Assembly (NCBI GenBank): GCA_964522505.1
Contig: CAZFWJ010000009.1
Coordinates: forward strand, 1-64,000
Origin: GYS-P2D sp964522505
Lineage (GTDB): Bacteria > Bacteroidota > Bacteroidia > Chitinophagales > Saprospiraceae
Direction of reading: 5' to 3'
Length of the DNA stretch: 64,000 nucleotides
Shown: positions 52,736 to 62,261 of the stretch, piece after piece
How the letters are laid out: each line of letters begins with the position of its first letter
How positions within the stretch are numbered: the first letter of the stretch is position 1
Program-made: the position numbers and the translations under genes
Notes under the pieces: generated by a model
Told to the model about the DNA's origin: nothing
The model's database searches: none
The model's input: only the letters and a program-made list of their open reading frames with translations

Positions 52736-54097
52736 ATGAAAGTAAAAGTAGTAAGTCAAGAGTTATTAGAAGATCTCAACACACCTGTGAGTTTATTGCT
52801 CAAGTTGCGAGAACGATATGGTCAGGTGATTCTACTGGAGAGCTCCGCATACAACAGTAAGCGTGATAGTAAATCATACATCTGCTTTAATCCACTTGCT
52901 AGACTTGAGATCACAGATGGAATTCTTGATGCAGGAGGCGTTCAACAGCGTGAATTTGATGTTTCAGCTGAGATACAAAAATTTATGCAGTCTGTGGAAT
53001 TTGTCGGAACAACAGAAGAATCTGCTATAGTAGGCTATTCGTGCTACAATAGTGTAGCCTACTTCGAGAGTGTTCAACTTGATCGGGCTAAGCGTGCTGA
53101 TGACATCCCTGACCTTAGATATGATTTCTATCGTAACATGGTTGTGTTTGATCATTTTCATGATAGAATTAAAATCATTGATCATACACCGGATGGTCAG
53201 GATGTCAATATAGAAGAGATTAAGTCAATCATTCAAGGAGACATTGTCACTTCTGAGCCTTTTGCGGTCGGGCGTGAATACTCTAACATGACTGATGAGG
53301 ATTACATTAATATGGTAGAACGTGGCAAGTATCATTGTCAACGAGGAGATGTCTTCCAAATCGTTCTGTCCAGGAAGTTCCATACGGAGTTCACTGGTGA
53401 TGAAATCAATCTGTATCGTGCGCTGCGCAGTGTTAACCCAAGCCCCTATCTGTTTTACTTTGACTATGGAGACTTCAAAATATTTGGTTCTTCACCAGAG
53501 GCTCAACTGGTGATCAAGGAAGGTCGAGCAGAGATACATCCAATAGCAGGAACATTCCGAAGAACCGGTAATAAGATAGGTGATGCCGCATTAGCGGAGA
53601 AACTTTCTAATGACCCTAAAGAAATCTCCGAGCACGTAATGCTGGTTGATTTGGCTCGTAATGATCTTAGTAGAAACACAACTAATGTTACTGTAGACAA
53701 GTATAAAGAGGTGCAGTTCTTCAGTCATGTGATTCATTTAGTTTCTAAGGTTACTGGTAAGCTGCAGGAAGATTCGAAGAATTATCAAATCTACGCCGAC
53801 ACCTTTCCTGCTGGAACACTTTCAGGAGCACCTAAGATAAAGGCTATGCAACTCATAGATCAGTATGAACCCAATGGTCGAACCTTCTATGGGGGTGGAT
53901 TAGGCCTGATCCATTTTAATGGAGACCTCAATCATGCAATAGTAATTCGTTCTTTTCTTAGTCAGCATGGTGTGTTGACGCGTCAAGCTGGTGCTGGTAT
54001 AGTCATCAAGTCCGATGAACTAAGCGAATTGCAAGAAGTAAATAACAAGTTGGCTGCGCTCCAAAAAGCCATATCATTAGCAGAACAAATCAAATAG
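52736..54097 (+). CDS. trpE: Anthranilate synthase component I
   Basis: A 453-residue chorismate-using enzyme: with TrpG it makes anthranilate from chorismate and glutamine. The Trp feedback-site motif LLESS lies near residue 35. Active-site marks are GTFRRTGNKIGDAALAEKL, DLARNDLSRN, FPAGTLSGAPKIKA and FYGGGLG. The ATG at 52736 is chosen because an in-frame ATG at 52688 lies inside the terminator hairpin. It follows the attenuator, and the trpG start is 3 bases after its stop. Confidence 0.96.
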   Translation: MKVKVVSQELLEDLNTPVSLLLKLRERYGQVILLESSAYNSKRDSKSYICFNPLARLEITDGILDAGGVQQREFDVSAEIQKFMQSVEFVGTTEESAIVGYSCYNSVAYFESVQLDRAKRADDIPDLRYDFYRNMVVFDHFHDRIKIIDHTPDGQDVNIEEIKSIIQGDIVTSEPFAVGREYSNMTDEDYINMVERGKYHCQRGDVFQIVLSRKFHTEFTGDEINLYRALRSVNPSPYLFYFDYGDFKIFGSSPEAQLVIKEGRAEIHPIAGTFRRTGNKIGDAALAEKLSNDPKEISEHVMLVDLARNDLSRNTTNVTVDKYKEVQFFSHVIHLVSKVTGKLQEDSKNYQIYADTFPAGTLSGAPKIKAMQLIDQYEPNGRTFYGGGLGLIHFNGDLNHAIVIRSFLSQHGVLTRQAGAGIVIKSDELSELQEVNNKLAALQKAISLAEQIK

Positions 54098-54100
54098 TCC

Positions 54101-54676
54101 ATGCACAAAGTACTCGTCATAGATAACTACGATTCATTCACCTACAACTTGGTTCATGCGCTTCAAGAGCTACTAAATCACGAGGTAGTAGTTAAACGTA
54201 ATGATCAGATAGAAATGGATTACATCGACCAATTTGATTATATCATTTTGTCACCGGGTCCAGGAGTACCTGATGAAGCAGGTGATCTTAAAAAGATCAT
54301 AGAGCTATACGCTCCTACTAAGAAAATGCTCGGCGTATGTCTTGGTCAGCAGGCTATTGGAGAAGTGTTCGGTGCAAAACTGCGAAACTTGGATGAAGTA
54401 TATCATGGTGTCCAGACAACATTTAGATCACTTAACAACTGCAGCATCTTTGATAATATAGATACTGAGTTTCTTGGAGGTCGCTATCACTCCTGGGTTA
54501 TTGACAAGGAGACTATGCCAGATGACCTCGTGATCACCTGTACAGATAAAGACAATGAGGTAATGGGTATTAAGCATGCTGAATACGATGTGTATGGTGT
54601 CCAGTTTCATCCAGAGTCGATACTGACACCAGAGGGAGAAACTATGCTCAGTAATTTCTTAAGTATTACTAATTAG
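54101..54676 (+). CDS. trpG: Anthranilate synthase component II (glutamine amidotransferase)
   Basis: A 191-residue class I glutamine amidotransferase. It supplies ammonia to TrpE. The oxyanion loop SPGPGVPDEAGD, nucleophile Cys in LGVCLGQQAIGE and the His/Glu of YGVQFHPESILTPEG are intact. It is a stand-alone TrpG, not a TrpG-TrpD fusion, since it ends right after the amidotransferase domain. The next gene, trpC, begins 9 bases later, so no trpD lies between them. Confidence 0.96.
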   Translation: MHKVLVIDNYDSFTYNLVHALQELLNHEVVVKRNDQIEMDYIDQFDYIILSPGPGVPDEAGDLKKIIELYAPTKKMLGVCLGQQAIGEVFGAKLRNLDEVYHGVQTTFRSLNNCSIFDNIDTEFLGGRYHSWVIDKETMPDDLVITCTDKDNEVMGIKHAEYDVYGVQFHPESILTPEGETMLSNFLSITN

Positions 54677-54685
54677 GATAGACAA

Positions 54686-55501
54686 GTGCATATACTCGAA
54701 AAGATTGTAAAACATAAGCTCAAAGAGGTTGCGGCTCGAAAACATAGAGCCACTATATCCACTCTAAAAGAAAGTATACACTTCAATAGAGCGACTAACT
54801 CGCTGTTATCGACTCTACAGGAGAATAATGTTCCTGCGGTGATTGCAGAATTCAAACGTAAATCTCCTTCTAAACAGGCAATCAACTTGGATGCGAATTT
54901 GTATGAAGTAATTGCCGGATATTCAAAAGCAGGAGCTGCGGCGATAAGCATCTTAACGGATGAGTTTTTTTTTGGAGGGTCTGATTCATTTTTAACACAG
55001 GTTAGAATCGAGCTTCCTACTATGCCACTGTTGCGTAAGGAGTTTATAATTGATGAGTATCAGGTCTATGAAGCTAAAGCTATAGGAGCTGATATTATTC
55101 TCCTGATCACTGAAATTCTATCCAAGGAACAAGTTGCTACATTCAGTAAGTTGGCACGTGATCTTGATTTAGAGGTTCTACTTGAGTTACATTCTGCTGA
55201 GCAACTTGGGAAGTATCATGAGAGCGTAAGTTATGTTGGCGTCAACAATCGTGATCTTAAGACATTTTCAGTTGATTATGAGCGCTCTAAAAAACTATAT
55301 AATATGTTACCCGCTGAGGTGCCTAAAATTGCTGAAAGCGGCCTTAGTGATCCAGAGGTTGTTGCTATGCTTTATGATTATGGATTCAGTGGCTTTTTGA
55401 TGGGAGAACATTTCATGCGTAATAGCAATCCAGGTACAGCATGTGCCAGATTTATTCAAACTACGCACACCTATATCGGGAGAAAACATGTTGATAAATA
55501 A
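54686..55501 (+). CDS. trpC: Indole-3-glycerol phosphate synthase
   Basis: A 271-residue TIM barrel closing the indole ring of tryptophan. Family marks are IAEFKRKSPSK (catalytic Lys), SILTDEFFFGGS, LLRKEFIIDEYQVYEAKAIG, VGVNNRDLKTF and KIAESGL. The start codon is GTG at 54686, 9 bases after trpG; no closer ATG exists. The N-terminus is HILEKIVKHKLKEVAARK, as in relatives. The reading frame ends 59 bases before trpF. Confidence 0.96.
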   Translation: MHILEKIVKHKLKEVAARKHRATISTLKESIHFNRATNSLLSTLQENNVPAVIAEFKRKSPSKQAINLDANLYEVIAGYSKAGAAAISILTDEFFFGGSDSFLTQVRIELPTMPLLRKEFIIDEYQVYEAKAIGADIILLITEILSKEQVATFSKLARDLDLEVLLELHSAEQLGKYHESVSYVGVNNRDLKTFSVDYERSKKLYNMLPAEVPKIAESGLSDPEVVAMLYDYGFSGFLMGEHFMRNSNPGTACARFIQTTHTYIGRKHVDK

Positions 55502-55560
55502 TCAATAATCTAAAATCGTAATATGATCTATACGCATAAAATTATTTATAAGCAGCGGAA

Positions 55561-56175
55561 ATGAAGCCTTTATTAGTAAAAGTGTGCGGGATTAACAGAG
55601 AAAACAACTTAATGCGAGTTAGTGCTCTTGAAATTGACATGATTGGATTAAACTTCTATTTAGGATCTAAAAGATACTTGAATAACATTTCAATTACAAT
55701 AAATCCTAAAGTGAAACGGGTAGGAGTCTTCGTAGATCCATCGATAACGGAACTCTTACAATATAGTGCTGATGCACAACTAGACTTTCTCCAATTGCAT
55801 GGTAGCGAGAGTCCTGCATTCTGTCTCGAGGCGACCAAAATTTGCCCTGTAATTAAGGCTTTTGGAGTAGACGAAAATTTTGACTTTGAGTTACTGAAGG
55901 ATTATGATATGGTGGAGTACTTCTTGTTTGATACGAAAGTGCCCACGCATGGAGGCTCAGGTAAAAAATTCAATTGGGATAAGCTCAAGGAATATAAAGG
56001 TCACATACCCTTCTTATTAGCTGGAGGTATAGGCTCTGAAGATGTAGAAGAAATCAAAAAAATAAAACACTCGATGTTTATCGGTGTAGATATAAATAGC
56101 AAGTTCGAAATCGAACCTGGCCTTAAGCATGTGCCTAAGGTAGATGAGTTCGTAAATGAATTAAAAAATAGATGA
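55561..56175 (+). CDS. trpF: Phosphoribosylanthranilate isomerase
   Basis: A 204-residue TIM barrel that isomerises phosphoribosylanthranilate. KVCGINRENN carries the catalytic Cys, LQLHGSESP and FDTKVPTHGGSGKKFNW contain the catalytic Asp, and the end has LLAGGIGSEDVEEI for phosphate. It is separate from trpC, unlike the fused E. coli enzyme. The 59-base gap before it is the largest in the operon and could hold an internal promoter. trpB starts 1 base after its stop. A divergent member of the family is unlikely. Confidence 0.95.
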   Translation: MKPLLVKVCGINRENNLMRVSALEIDMIGLNFYLGSKRYLNNISITINPKVKRVGVFVDPSITELLQYSADAQLDFLQLHGSESPAFCLEATKICPVIKAFGVDENFDFELLKDYDMVEYFLFDTKVPTHGGSGKKFNWDKLKEYKGHIPFLLAGGIGSEDVEEIKKIKHSMFIGVDINSKFEIEPGLKHVPKVDEFVNELKNR

Positions 56176-56176
56176 G

Positions 56177-57385
56177 ATGAATTATCAAGTAGACGAAGCA
56201 GGTTTCTATGGTGATTTTGGCGGGGCATACATTCCCGAGATGCTTCATAGCAATATTGATACTCTGAAGAATCAGTATATGGCGATCATGTATGAAGATT
56301 CCTTTCAAAAGGAGTTTCATCAATTACTAAGAGATTATGTAGGACGCCCTACTCCATTATATCTGGCACAACGACTATCGGAGAAGTATGGCGGCAAAAT
56401 CTATCTCAAGCGCGAAGACTTAAATCATACTGGTGCTCATAAGATTAATAATACTATAGGTCAAATCCTATTGGCTAAGCGATTAGGAAAGCAACGTATC
56501 ATAGCAGAGACTGGCGCAGGTCAACATGGTGTAGCCACTGCCACCGTATGTGCATTGATGGGTCTTGAGTGCATCGTATATATGGGCAAGATCGATATTG
56601 CGCGCCAAGCGCCCAATGTTGCCCGAATGAAGATGTTAGGTGCCGAAGTAAGGCCCGCCTTAAGTGGCAGTCAGACACTTAAGGATGCAACTAACGAGGC
56701 GATTAGAGATTGGATCGGCAATCCTGAGAGCACGCATTATATCATCGGTTCTGTTGTTGGTCCACATCCTTATCCAGACATGGTAGCTCGATTTCAATCC
56801 ATCATCAGCGAGGAAGTCAGATGGCAACTCAAAGAGAAAGAACAAACAGAAGTGCCAGATTATTTAGTGGCCTGTGTAGGCGGTGGTAGCAATGCGGCAG
56901 GGATATACTATCACTATCTCGATGAACCCAAGGTCAAAATAGTGGCGGTTGAAGCAGCTGGTAAAGGCATTGATACTGGTGAATCAGCGGCTACGAGTGT
57001 ATTAGGTTCGATTGGAATCATCCATGGCAGTAAGACACTCTTGATGCAGACAGAAGATGGTCAGATCGTAGAGCCCTACTCAATTAGCGCAGGATTGGAT
57101 TATCCCGGTATTGGCCCACAGCACGCTCATCTGATATCTAGTGGTCGTGCTCAAGTGTATAACGCTACTGATGAAGAAGCACTGGCTGCAGCACTAGAGT
57201 TATCTCGTGTCGAAGGTATCATACCTGCATTAGAGACTGCACATGCTCTTGCAATACTTGATAAGATGAGTATAAAGAAAGATGAAGTAGTAGTCATTAA
57301 TCTTTCAGGTCGTGGCGACAAGGACTTAGCGACATTTACAGCGTATCTCAACAGACATACTGGCGAACAAAAAAGTGATCATTAA
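56177..57385 (+). CDS. trpB: Tryptophan synthase beta subunit
   Basis: A 402-residue PLP enzyme joining indole and serine. The PLP Lys is in HTGAHKINNTIGQ, followed by AETGAGQHGVATA and the phosphate loop CVGGGSNAAG. SAGLDYPGIGPQHA is also typical of TrpB1. It overlaps trpA by one base (TAATG), ensuring stoichiometric production of the alpha-beta complex. The first residues (VDEAGFYGDFGGAYIPE) match the family. Confidence 0.97.
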   Translation: MNYQVDEAGFYGDFGGAYIPEMLHSNIDTLKNQYMAIMYEDSFQKEFHQLLRDYVGRPTPLYLAQRLSEKYGGKIYLKREDLNHTGAHKINNTIGQILLAKRLGKQRIIAETGAGQHGVATATVCALMGLECIVYMGKIDIARQAPNVARMKMLGAEVRPALSGSQTLKDATNEAIRDWIGNPESTHYIIGSVVGPHPYPDMVARFQSIISEEVRWQLKEKEQTEVPDYLVACVGGGSNAAGIYYHYLDEPKVKIVAVEAAGKGIDTGESAATSVLGSIGIIHGSKTLLMQTEDGQIVEPYSISAGLDYPGIGPQHAHLISSGRAQVYNATDEEALAAALELSRVEGIIPALETAHALAILDKMSIKKDEVVVINLSGRGDKDLATFTAYLNRHTGEQKSDH

Positions 57386-58155
57386 TGAATCGATTGACGA
57401 AATTGTTTTCTGAAAAAGAATCAGAAATACTGAACATATATTTCACTGCTGGACATCCTAGGTTAGACAGTACATCGGAGATTATCCACAGTCTTACAGA
57501 CTTGGGAGTAGATCTAATAGAGTTAGGTGTGCCCTATTCGGATCCGATGGCAGATGGCGAAACCATTCAGCATAGCAGTAGTCAAGCACTGAAGAATGGA
57601 ATGACCCTGCAGACCATATTTAATCAAGTCACGGTTAGTCGTAGGACCTCACAAGTACCCATTATCCTAATGGGATACTACAATCAGATGATGCAATATG
57701 GAATAGAGCGTTTTCTACAGTCATGTCAGAAATCAGGAGTAGATGGATTAATCATTCCAGATCTGCCTATGTCAATCTATAGGAAGGATTACCAAGGGCT
57801 TTTTGAGCAATATGATTTAAAAATCGCCTTCTTAATTACTCCTGAAACCAGTGATGAACGAATTCTCTTAGCTGATGAGCTTAGCTCTGCATTCATCTAT
57901 GTAGTTTCAAAATCGAGTATTACAGGATCAGCTGGAGCTATCGATCAGGCACAAAAGACATATTTCAAACGTATCAATGACCTTAAGTTGAAAGCACCTA
58001 GATTGATAGGCTTCGGGATACATGATCGGGAAACATACCTCACTGCCTGTGAAAATAGCAATGGGGCAATTATAGGCTCTGCATTCATCAGAGCACTTGA
58101 TAAGGCAGAAGACCTTGCTGAAGGGATCACTCAATTTATAGGTGCGATTAGGTGA
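57385..58155 (+). CDS. trpA: Tryptophan synthase alpha subunit
   Basis: A 256-residue TIM barrel releasing indole. The catalytic Glu and Asp are in LIELGVPYSDPMADG, the loop YYNQMMQYGIERF follows, and ITGSAGA is the phosphate segment. It is the last gene of trpE-G-C-F-B-A; the convergent pxpC stop overlaps its end by 8 bases. No terminator is obvious, so convergent transcription may set the boundary. Confidence 0.95.
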   Translation: MNRLTKLFSEKESEILNIYFTAGHPRLDSTSEIIHSLTDLGVDLIELGVPYSDPMADGETIQHSSSQALKNGMTLQTIFNQVTVSRRTSQVPIILMGYYNQMMQYGIERFLQSCQKSGVDGLIIPDLPMSIYRKDYQGLFEQYDLKIAFLITPETSDERILLADELSSAFIYVVSKSSITGSAGAIDQAQKTYFKRINDLKLKAPRLIGFGIHDRETYLTACENSNGAIIGSAFIRALDKAEDLAEGITQFIGAIR

Positions 58156-59005
58156 GCTTAAACATCACTTGATCATTCGGCTTCATATGGGCCATCTGAT
58201 TTAAGGCAGATTCGGTTAATACACCTATTCGTGGATACCCGCCTATAGTTTGCGCATCACGCCCAAGAATGATTGGGGTACCGACTGAAGTAATTTGAAT
58301 AGTTCCTGGCAGAACTCCCGACGACACCATTGGTGGTAGCTGGTTAATATCTAACGGGATTCCATCAAGTCTATAGCCCATTCGATTAGACGCATTGTTG
58401 ACAGTATAGCCCGTTGACAGAAACTTCTGAATGAGGTCCTTAGAGAATAGACTATATTCAGGACCCATGAACAGCTCTAGTTGATGTGGAGACTGTTGTA
58501 TTATTTCTTTCTGAATTTCTATGATAGGATGCGGTCCATTATGTTGAGTATTGATCTTTATTTTTGACCCTTTCTTGAGAATGTTGTCCTTTAGGACTTC
58601 ACCATATATCAATGGACTGACGCTACCCTGCCAGCGGTCAACTTCCCAGTTTCCAGCAATACCTATATAACAGCGACAACCATATTTCAACCTGCCAAAA
58701 CTCAGTCGATCTCCTGCAACAACTAAGGTAGGTCTATGCAGCTCTATCGGTATCTTGTTAATAATTGGAGATAAGTCAGATCCCGTGATTGCAATGATAG
58801 CTGGGTTGTCAAATGATATAGTAGGCCCCATCATCGTACACTCTATAACCGCTTCAGCAGCATCATTTCCTAGGATCGCATTGCATAGTTCATAACTCTC
58901 TAAGTCCATAGCTCCTCCTTGAGGAATTCCCTCATGAGCATATCCTACTCTTCCTGCATCTTGAAGGGTTGAGTATAAACCAGCCTTTATGACATCAATG
59001 ATCAT
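58148..59005 (-). CDS. pxpC: 5-oxoprolinase subunit C (PxpC/KipA-like)
   Basis: A 285-residue member of the biotin-dependent carboxyltransferase/PxpC family (GLYSTLQDAGRVGYAHEGIP at the start; PPMVSSGVLPGTIQITSVGT with the conserved Pro and Gly run; LGRDAQTIGGYPRIGV). With PxpB and PxpA it hydrolyses 5-oxoproline to glutamate with ATP. It overlaps pxpB by 4 bases, so they are coupled. The convergent overlap with trpA is 8 bases. pxpA is not found next to them. Confidence 0.88.
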   Translation of the reverse strand: MIIDVIKAGLYSTLQDAGRVGYAHEGIPQGGAMDLESYELCNAILGNDAAEAVIECTMMGPTISFDNPAIIAITGSDLSPIINKIPIELHRPTLVVAGDRLSFGRLKYGCRCYIGIAGNWEVDRWQGSVSPLIYGEVLKDNILKKGSKIKINTQHNGPHPIIEIQKEIIQQSPHQLELFMGPEYSLFSKDLIQKFLSTGYTVNNASNRMGYRLDGIPLDINQLPPMVSSGVLPGTIQITSVGTPIILGRDAQTIGGYPRIGVLTESALNQMAHMKPNDQVMFKLT

Positions 59006-59712
59006 GACAAGATAAGTTGATTATAGTCGTAGTTTTGATGGGTTATGAGGCTCGATATATGACGATGTTCTTCTAGAGTTATCGGTTTATAATTGATCTT
59101 ATCATATGCTCTAAATAGGCTTGACTCCTTACGATATGCATCAAAAACCTTGATCGGGCAATGGCCGATTATATTCCATCCCCCCGGGCTATTTACTGGA
59201 TATATGGCGATCTGCTCCCCTGTCATAGCCAATGAACCAGCTGGAACGGCCTTACGAGGGACTGATAGACGGGGACAGTGTATTGACTCGTCTACACTTG
59301 CCATAAAAGCAAATCCAGGTAGGAAACCCATCATATGGACTTGATAACTTCTATTCAACAGCAGTCGCTTGATATCTTCAATTGGTTGGTTACAATGTTC
59401 AACAACTCGTCTTTGATCAAGCGCAAAACTCGAATGAAAACAAACTGGAATTTCTAACATTCGCGAGTTAAAATGTAGCTTATCAATTTGGCCAATAGTA
59501 TCTACATAATTGCTGATTTCTTCACTACTGATTTTGTTAGAGTCATAACGTACAAGCAATGAATTGTAGGCAGGAATAAGGTCAATAATCTGAATCTGGA
59601 AACGCTGTTTTAACTGAGTCGTGATGTGCTTAATCGCAGATAAATTGTTAGCTGAGATGCCACCATCAAGCTGTACTAATAATGCGTTTGAACCATAGGA
59701 ATATATTTTCAT
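59002..59712 (-). CDS. pxpB: 5-oxoprolinase subunit B (PxpB/KipI-like)
   Basis: A 236-residue KipI-family protein. Typical stretches are YGSNALLVQLDGGISANNL near the start, MGFLPGFAFM and PRLSVPRKAVPAGSLAMTGEQ, and a C-terminal GGWNIIGHCPIKVFD. It forms the oxoprolinase with PxpC and PxpA. In Bacillus KipI also inhibits a sporulation kinase, which is not relevant here. Coupled with pxpC by a 4-base overlap. A short 186-base gap separates it from the divergent deacylase. Confidence 0.87.
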   Translation of the reverse strand: MKIYSYGSNALLVQLDGGISANNLSAIKHITTQLKQRFQIQIIDLIPAYNSLLVRYDSNKISSEEISNYVDTIGQIDKLHFNSRMLEIPVCFHSSFALDQRRVVEHCNQPIEDIKRLLLNRSYQVHMMGFLPGFAFMASVDESIHCPRLSVPRKAVPAGSLAMTGEQIAIYPVNSPGGWNIIGHCPIKVFDAYRKESSLFRAYDKINYKPITLEEHRHISSLITHQNYDYNQLILS

Positions 59713-59898
59713 ATCTATAAAGATCCTACAGCTATAAAGGTAAGCTTGTATACGGTCTCATCAAAAAATTCAAATTGTAATGAAGTATCATTTGGACATA
59801 AACCAAACATATCGATGCCGATCTATCATAAATATTCTGAGCTAACTACTTCTCTCTCTTTCTAATATCTCTTACCTTTTAACATCAAAGAGAGGGCC

Positions 59899-61632
59899 AT
59901 GACCACAGTTATCCGAAATGGAACATACTTCGATGGAACAGGAACAAAAGGAATACTCAAAGACATCGTTGTCAAAGATGGTCATATTGCCTCTGTTCAT
60001 GATCGAGCACCGGCAATCGAGCAAGCCGTTGAAATCGATGCTACAGGCAAATGGGTAACACCTGGTTTCCTAGATATCCATACTCACTATGATGCCGAAA
60101 TTGAAGTGATGCCAGGACTCGAGGAATCACTGCGTCATGGCACTACTACTGTGGTCATGGGTAATTGCTCTATAAGTGCAGCTCTTGGCAAGGATGAAGA
60201 CATCGTAGACCTGTTCTGCCGGGTAGAAAACATGCCAGCACAAGTCCTTACAGAATGGATTAAAGATCGAATCACGTGGAATTCATTAGCTGAGTATTAT
60301 GAGCATTTAGGAAGCTTGAACATGGGGCCAAATGTTGCGAGCTTCATTGGTCATTCCAATATCCGAATTGCATCAATGGGAGTCGATCGAAGCTTTAATG
60401 AGCAAAAAGCTACTAAATCCGAGAAATCAAAAATGGATGCATACCTCAATGAAGCAATGGAGGCAGGATATCTCGGTATGTCTATAGATATGTTGCCATT
60501 CCATAGATGGAGCGGCGTGTTTAACCCTAAATACAAAGGCACTTCGGTGCCATCTCAGCAAGCACCCGTATCAGAGTATCGACGATTGGCCAATATCTTA
60601 CGTAAACATAATCGAGTACTCCAAGCCACTCCCAATGCCCTGGATAAGAAATCAGGGATACATCTGTTACGAATGAGTTCGGGTATAGGACGTAAGCCGC
60701 TTAAGACCACCATTGTCGCAGCTATGGATCTGAAGTCTGATGAGAACATCCATAAGCTCGTAACCTTTCTCGCTTCATTGGGTAAGAAAATCTTTAATGC
60801 CGACATGCGTTTTCAAGCTTTATCTATGCCGTTCCTGAACTATGGCGAAGGCCCTATTACTCCTTTGTTTGAAGAATTTCCTTCTATGGTAAAGGTGATT
60901 GGGGCCAGTCAGGAAGAGCGTAAAGAAGCATTTGCTGATCCTACATTTAGAAATTGGTTTAAGAAAGATTGGAATCATAAGACGACCTCTGTATTTCCTC
61001 GACTACTCGGAGAGATGACTGTAGTAAAGGCACCAGATGTTTCCTTAGTCGGATCAACTTTTCAAGAATTATCAGATCGTTATGCTTCAGGAATAGACAG
61101 TCTTGATTATTTCATGGATCTCGTCCATGAGTTTGACACAGACCTAATTTGGAAATGTGTTGCCGCCAATCATAGAGATGATATTCGTATGAGTCTCATG
61201 GCACATGATTACACCTTCCCTGGATTTAATGATTCGGGTGCGCATAATGTGAATATGGCTTTTCATGATGGAGCACTACAAACGCTGAGACAGGCCATGA
61301 ATAATCCTAAGATCATGCCTGTGGAGAAGGCGATCAATCGCCTGACTAAATTGCCAGCCGATTGGCTCGGACTAGATGCAGGATCAATCGAAATTGGACG
61401 ACGTGCGGATATCTGCGTAATCGATCCAACAAAATTGGACGAAGGACTCACACAAGAACCTATAGAGGACTATCATCCGAGCCTCGGCGGTGCGTTTCGC
61501 TATGTTAAAAGATCTGATGGCGTGGTTAATCATGTCTTCATTAATGGTCAAGAAGTATTCAGTAATCAGAATGGCTTCACTAAGGAGTTAGGGAAGAAGC
61601 AGTATGGACGATTACTGCGAAGTTTGAACTAA
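59899..61632 (+). CDS. N-acyl-D-amino-acid deacylase family amidohydrolase
   Basis: A 577-residue amidohydrolase. It has metal ligands HTHYD (61-65) and the Cys90 ligand in VVMGNCSI, both typical of D-aminoacylases. The barrel continues to FNDSGAHNVNMAF with the catalytic Asp. Typical D-aminoacylases remove acyl groups from N-acyl-D-amino acids; the family also includes dihydropyrimidinase-like enzymes. The C-terminal composite sheet (GSIEIGRRADICVIDP) is present. Its divergent placement next to 5-oxoprolinase subunits hints at amino-acid salvage. The substrate is unproven. Confidence 0.88.
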   Translation: MTTVIRNGTYFDGTGTKGILKDIVVKDGHIASVHDRAPAIEQAVEIDATGKWVTPGFLDIHTHYDAEIEVMPGLEESLRHGTTTVVMGNCSISAALGKDEDIVDLFCRVENMPAQVLTEWIKDRITWNSLAEYYEHLGSLNMGPNVASFIGHSNIRIASMGVDRSFNEQKATKSEKSKMDAYLNEAMEAGYLGMSIDMLPFHRWSGVFNPKYKGTSVPSQQAPVSEYRRLANILRKHNRVLQATPNALDKKSGIHLLRMSSGIGRKPLKTTIVAAMDLKSDENIHKLVTFLASLGKKIFNADMRFQALSMPFLNYGEGPITPLFEEFPSMVKVIGASQEERKEAFADPTFRNWFKKDWNHKTTSVFPRLLGEMTVVKAPDVSLVGSTFQELSDRYASGIDSLDYFMDLVHEFDTDLIWKCVAANHRDDIRMSLMAHDYTFPGFNDSGAHNVNMAFHDGALQTLRQAMNNPKIMPVEKAINRLTKLPADWLGLDAGSIEIGRRADICVIDPTKLDEGLTQEPIEDYHPSLGGAFRYVKRSDGVVNHVFINGQEVFSNQNGFTKELGKKQYGRLLRSLN

Positions 61633-61700
61633 TAGTCAGAGGTGGTTTAATAGCTGAGTTTATGTGATGTTAAGTGTCAAGTATTAAGAAGAATAAACCA

Positions 61701-62111
61701 ATGAGTCCATCATACTCCAAAACCCCACTTGCCAAAAAATTGGGAATAAAAGCAGGAGATGCTATTCTTCATCATAATTGCCCTAAGTCCTATTTCTCTC
61801 TTTTTGATGTTTTACCTGAGGATATTTCAGTGAACGAGCATTTCACGTCAGAGTGAATTGATTTTATTCATGCATTCTTCACCTCCATAACTGAGCTAGA
61901 GCAAGACTATTCAAAGCTGAAGTTATGTCTAAAAAAATCAGGAATGTTTTGGATTAGTTGGCCCAAAGGAAGTTCTAACATCTATACAGATCTAAAACGA
62001 GATTGGATAAGAGATTATGCTTTAAGCCGTGGACTTGTCGATGTGAAAATTGCTTCAATTGATGAAAACTGGAGCGCCCTTAAGTTCGTGTATCGATTAG
62101 TCGATAGATAA
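61701..62111 (+). pseudogene. DUF3052-family gene interrupted by an in-frame TGA
   Basis: The frame runs 51 codons from ATG 61701 (MSPSYSKTPLAKKLGIKAGD and on), meets TGA at 61854-61856, then continues in the same phase for 84 codons (IDFIHAFFTSITELEQDYSK, GMFWISWPKGSS and NWSALKFVYRLVDR) to TAA. The joined product of 135-136 residues has the whole DUF3052 plan. One nonsense change explains it; frame is otherwise perfect. It could be a recent pseudogene, a readthrough gene or a sequencing error. Upstream GTG 61674 would add 9 residues. Confidence 0.7.
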
Positions 62112-62261
62112 GCTTATACGCAGACTTCTTGGTCGTTGAATACTCCATAAGATCAATATTGAAAGTGTACTGTGATTTTATAAGTTAGGAATCACTCCTT
62201 TATACATTTATCATTACCTTATGAGTGCTAACTTCTGACCAACTATTTTATTGCTAACTAG

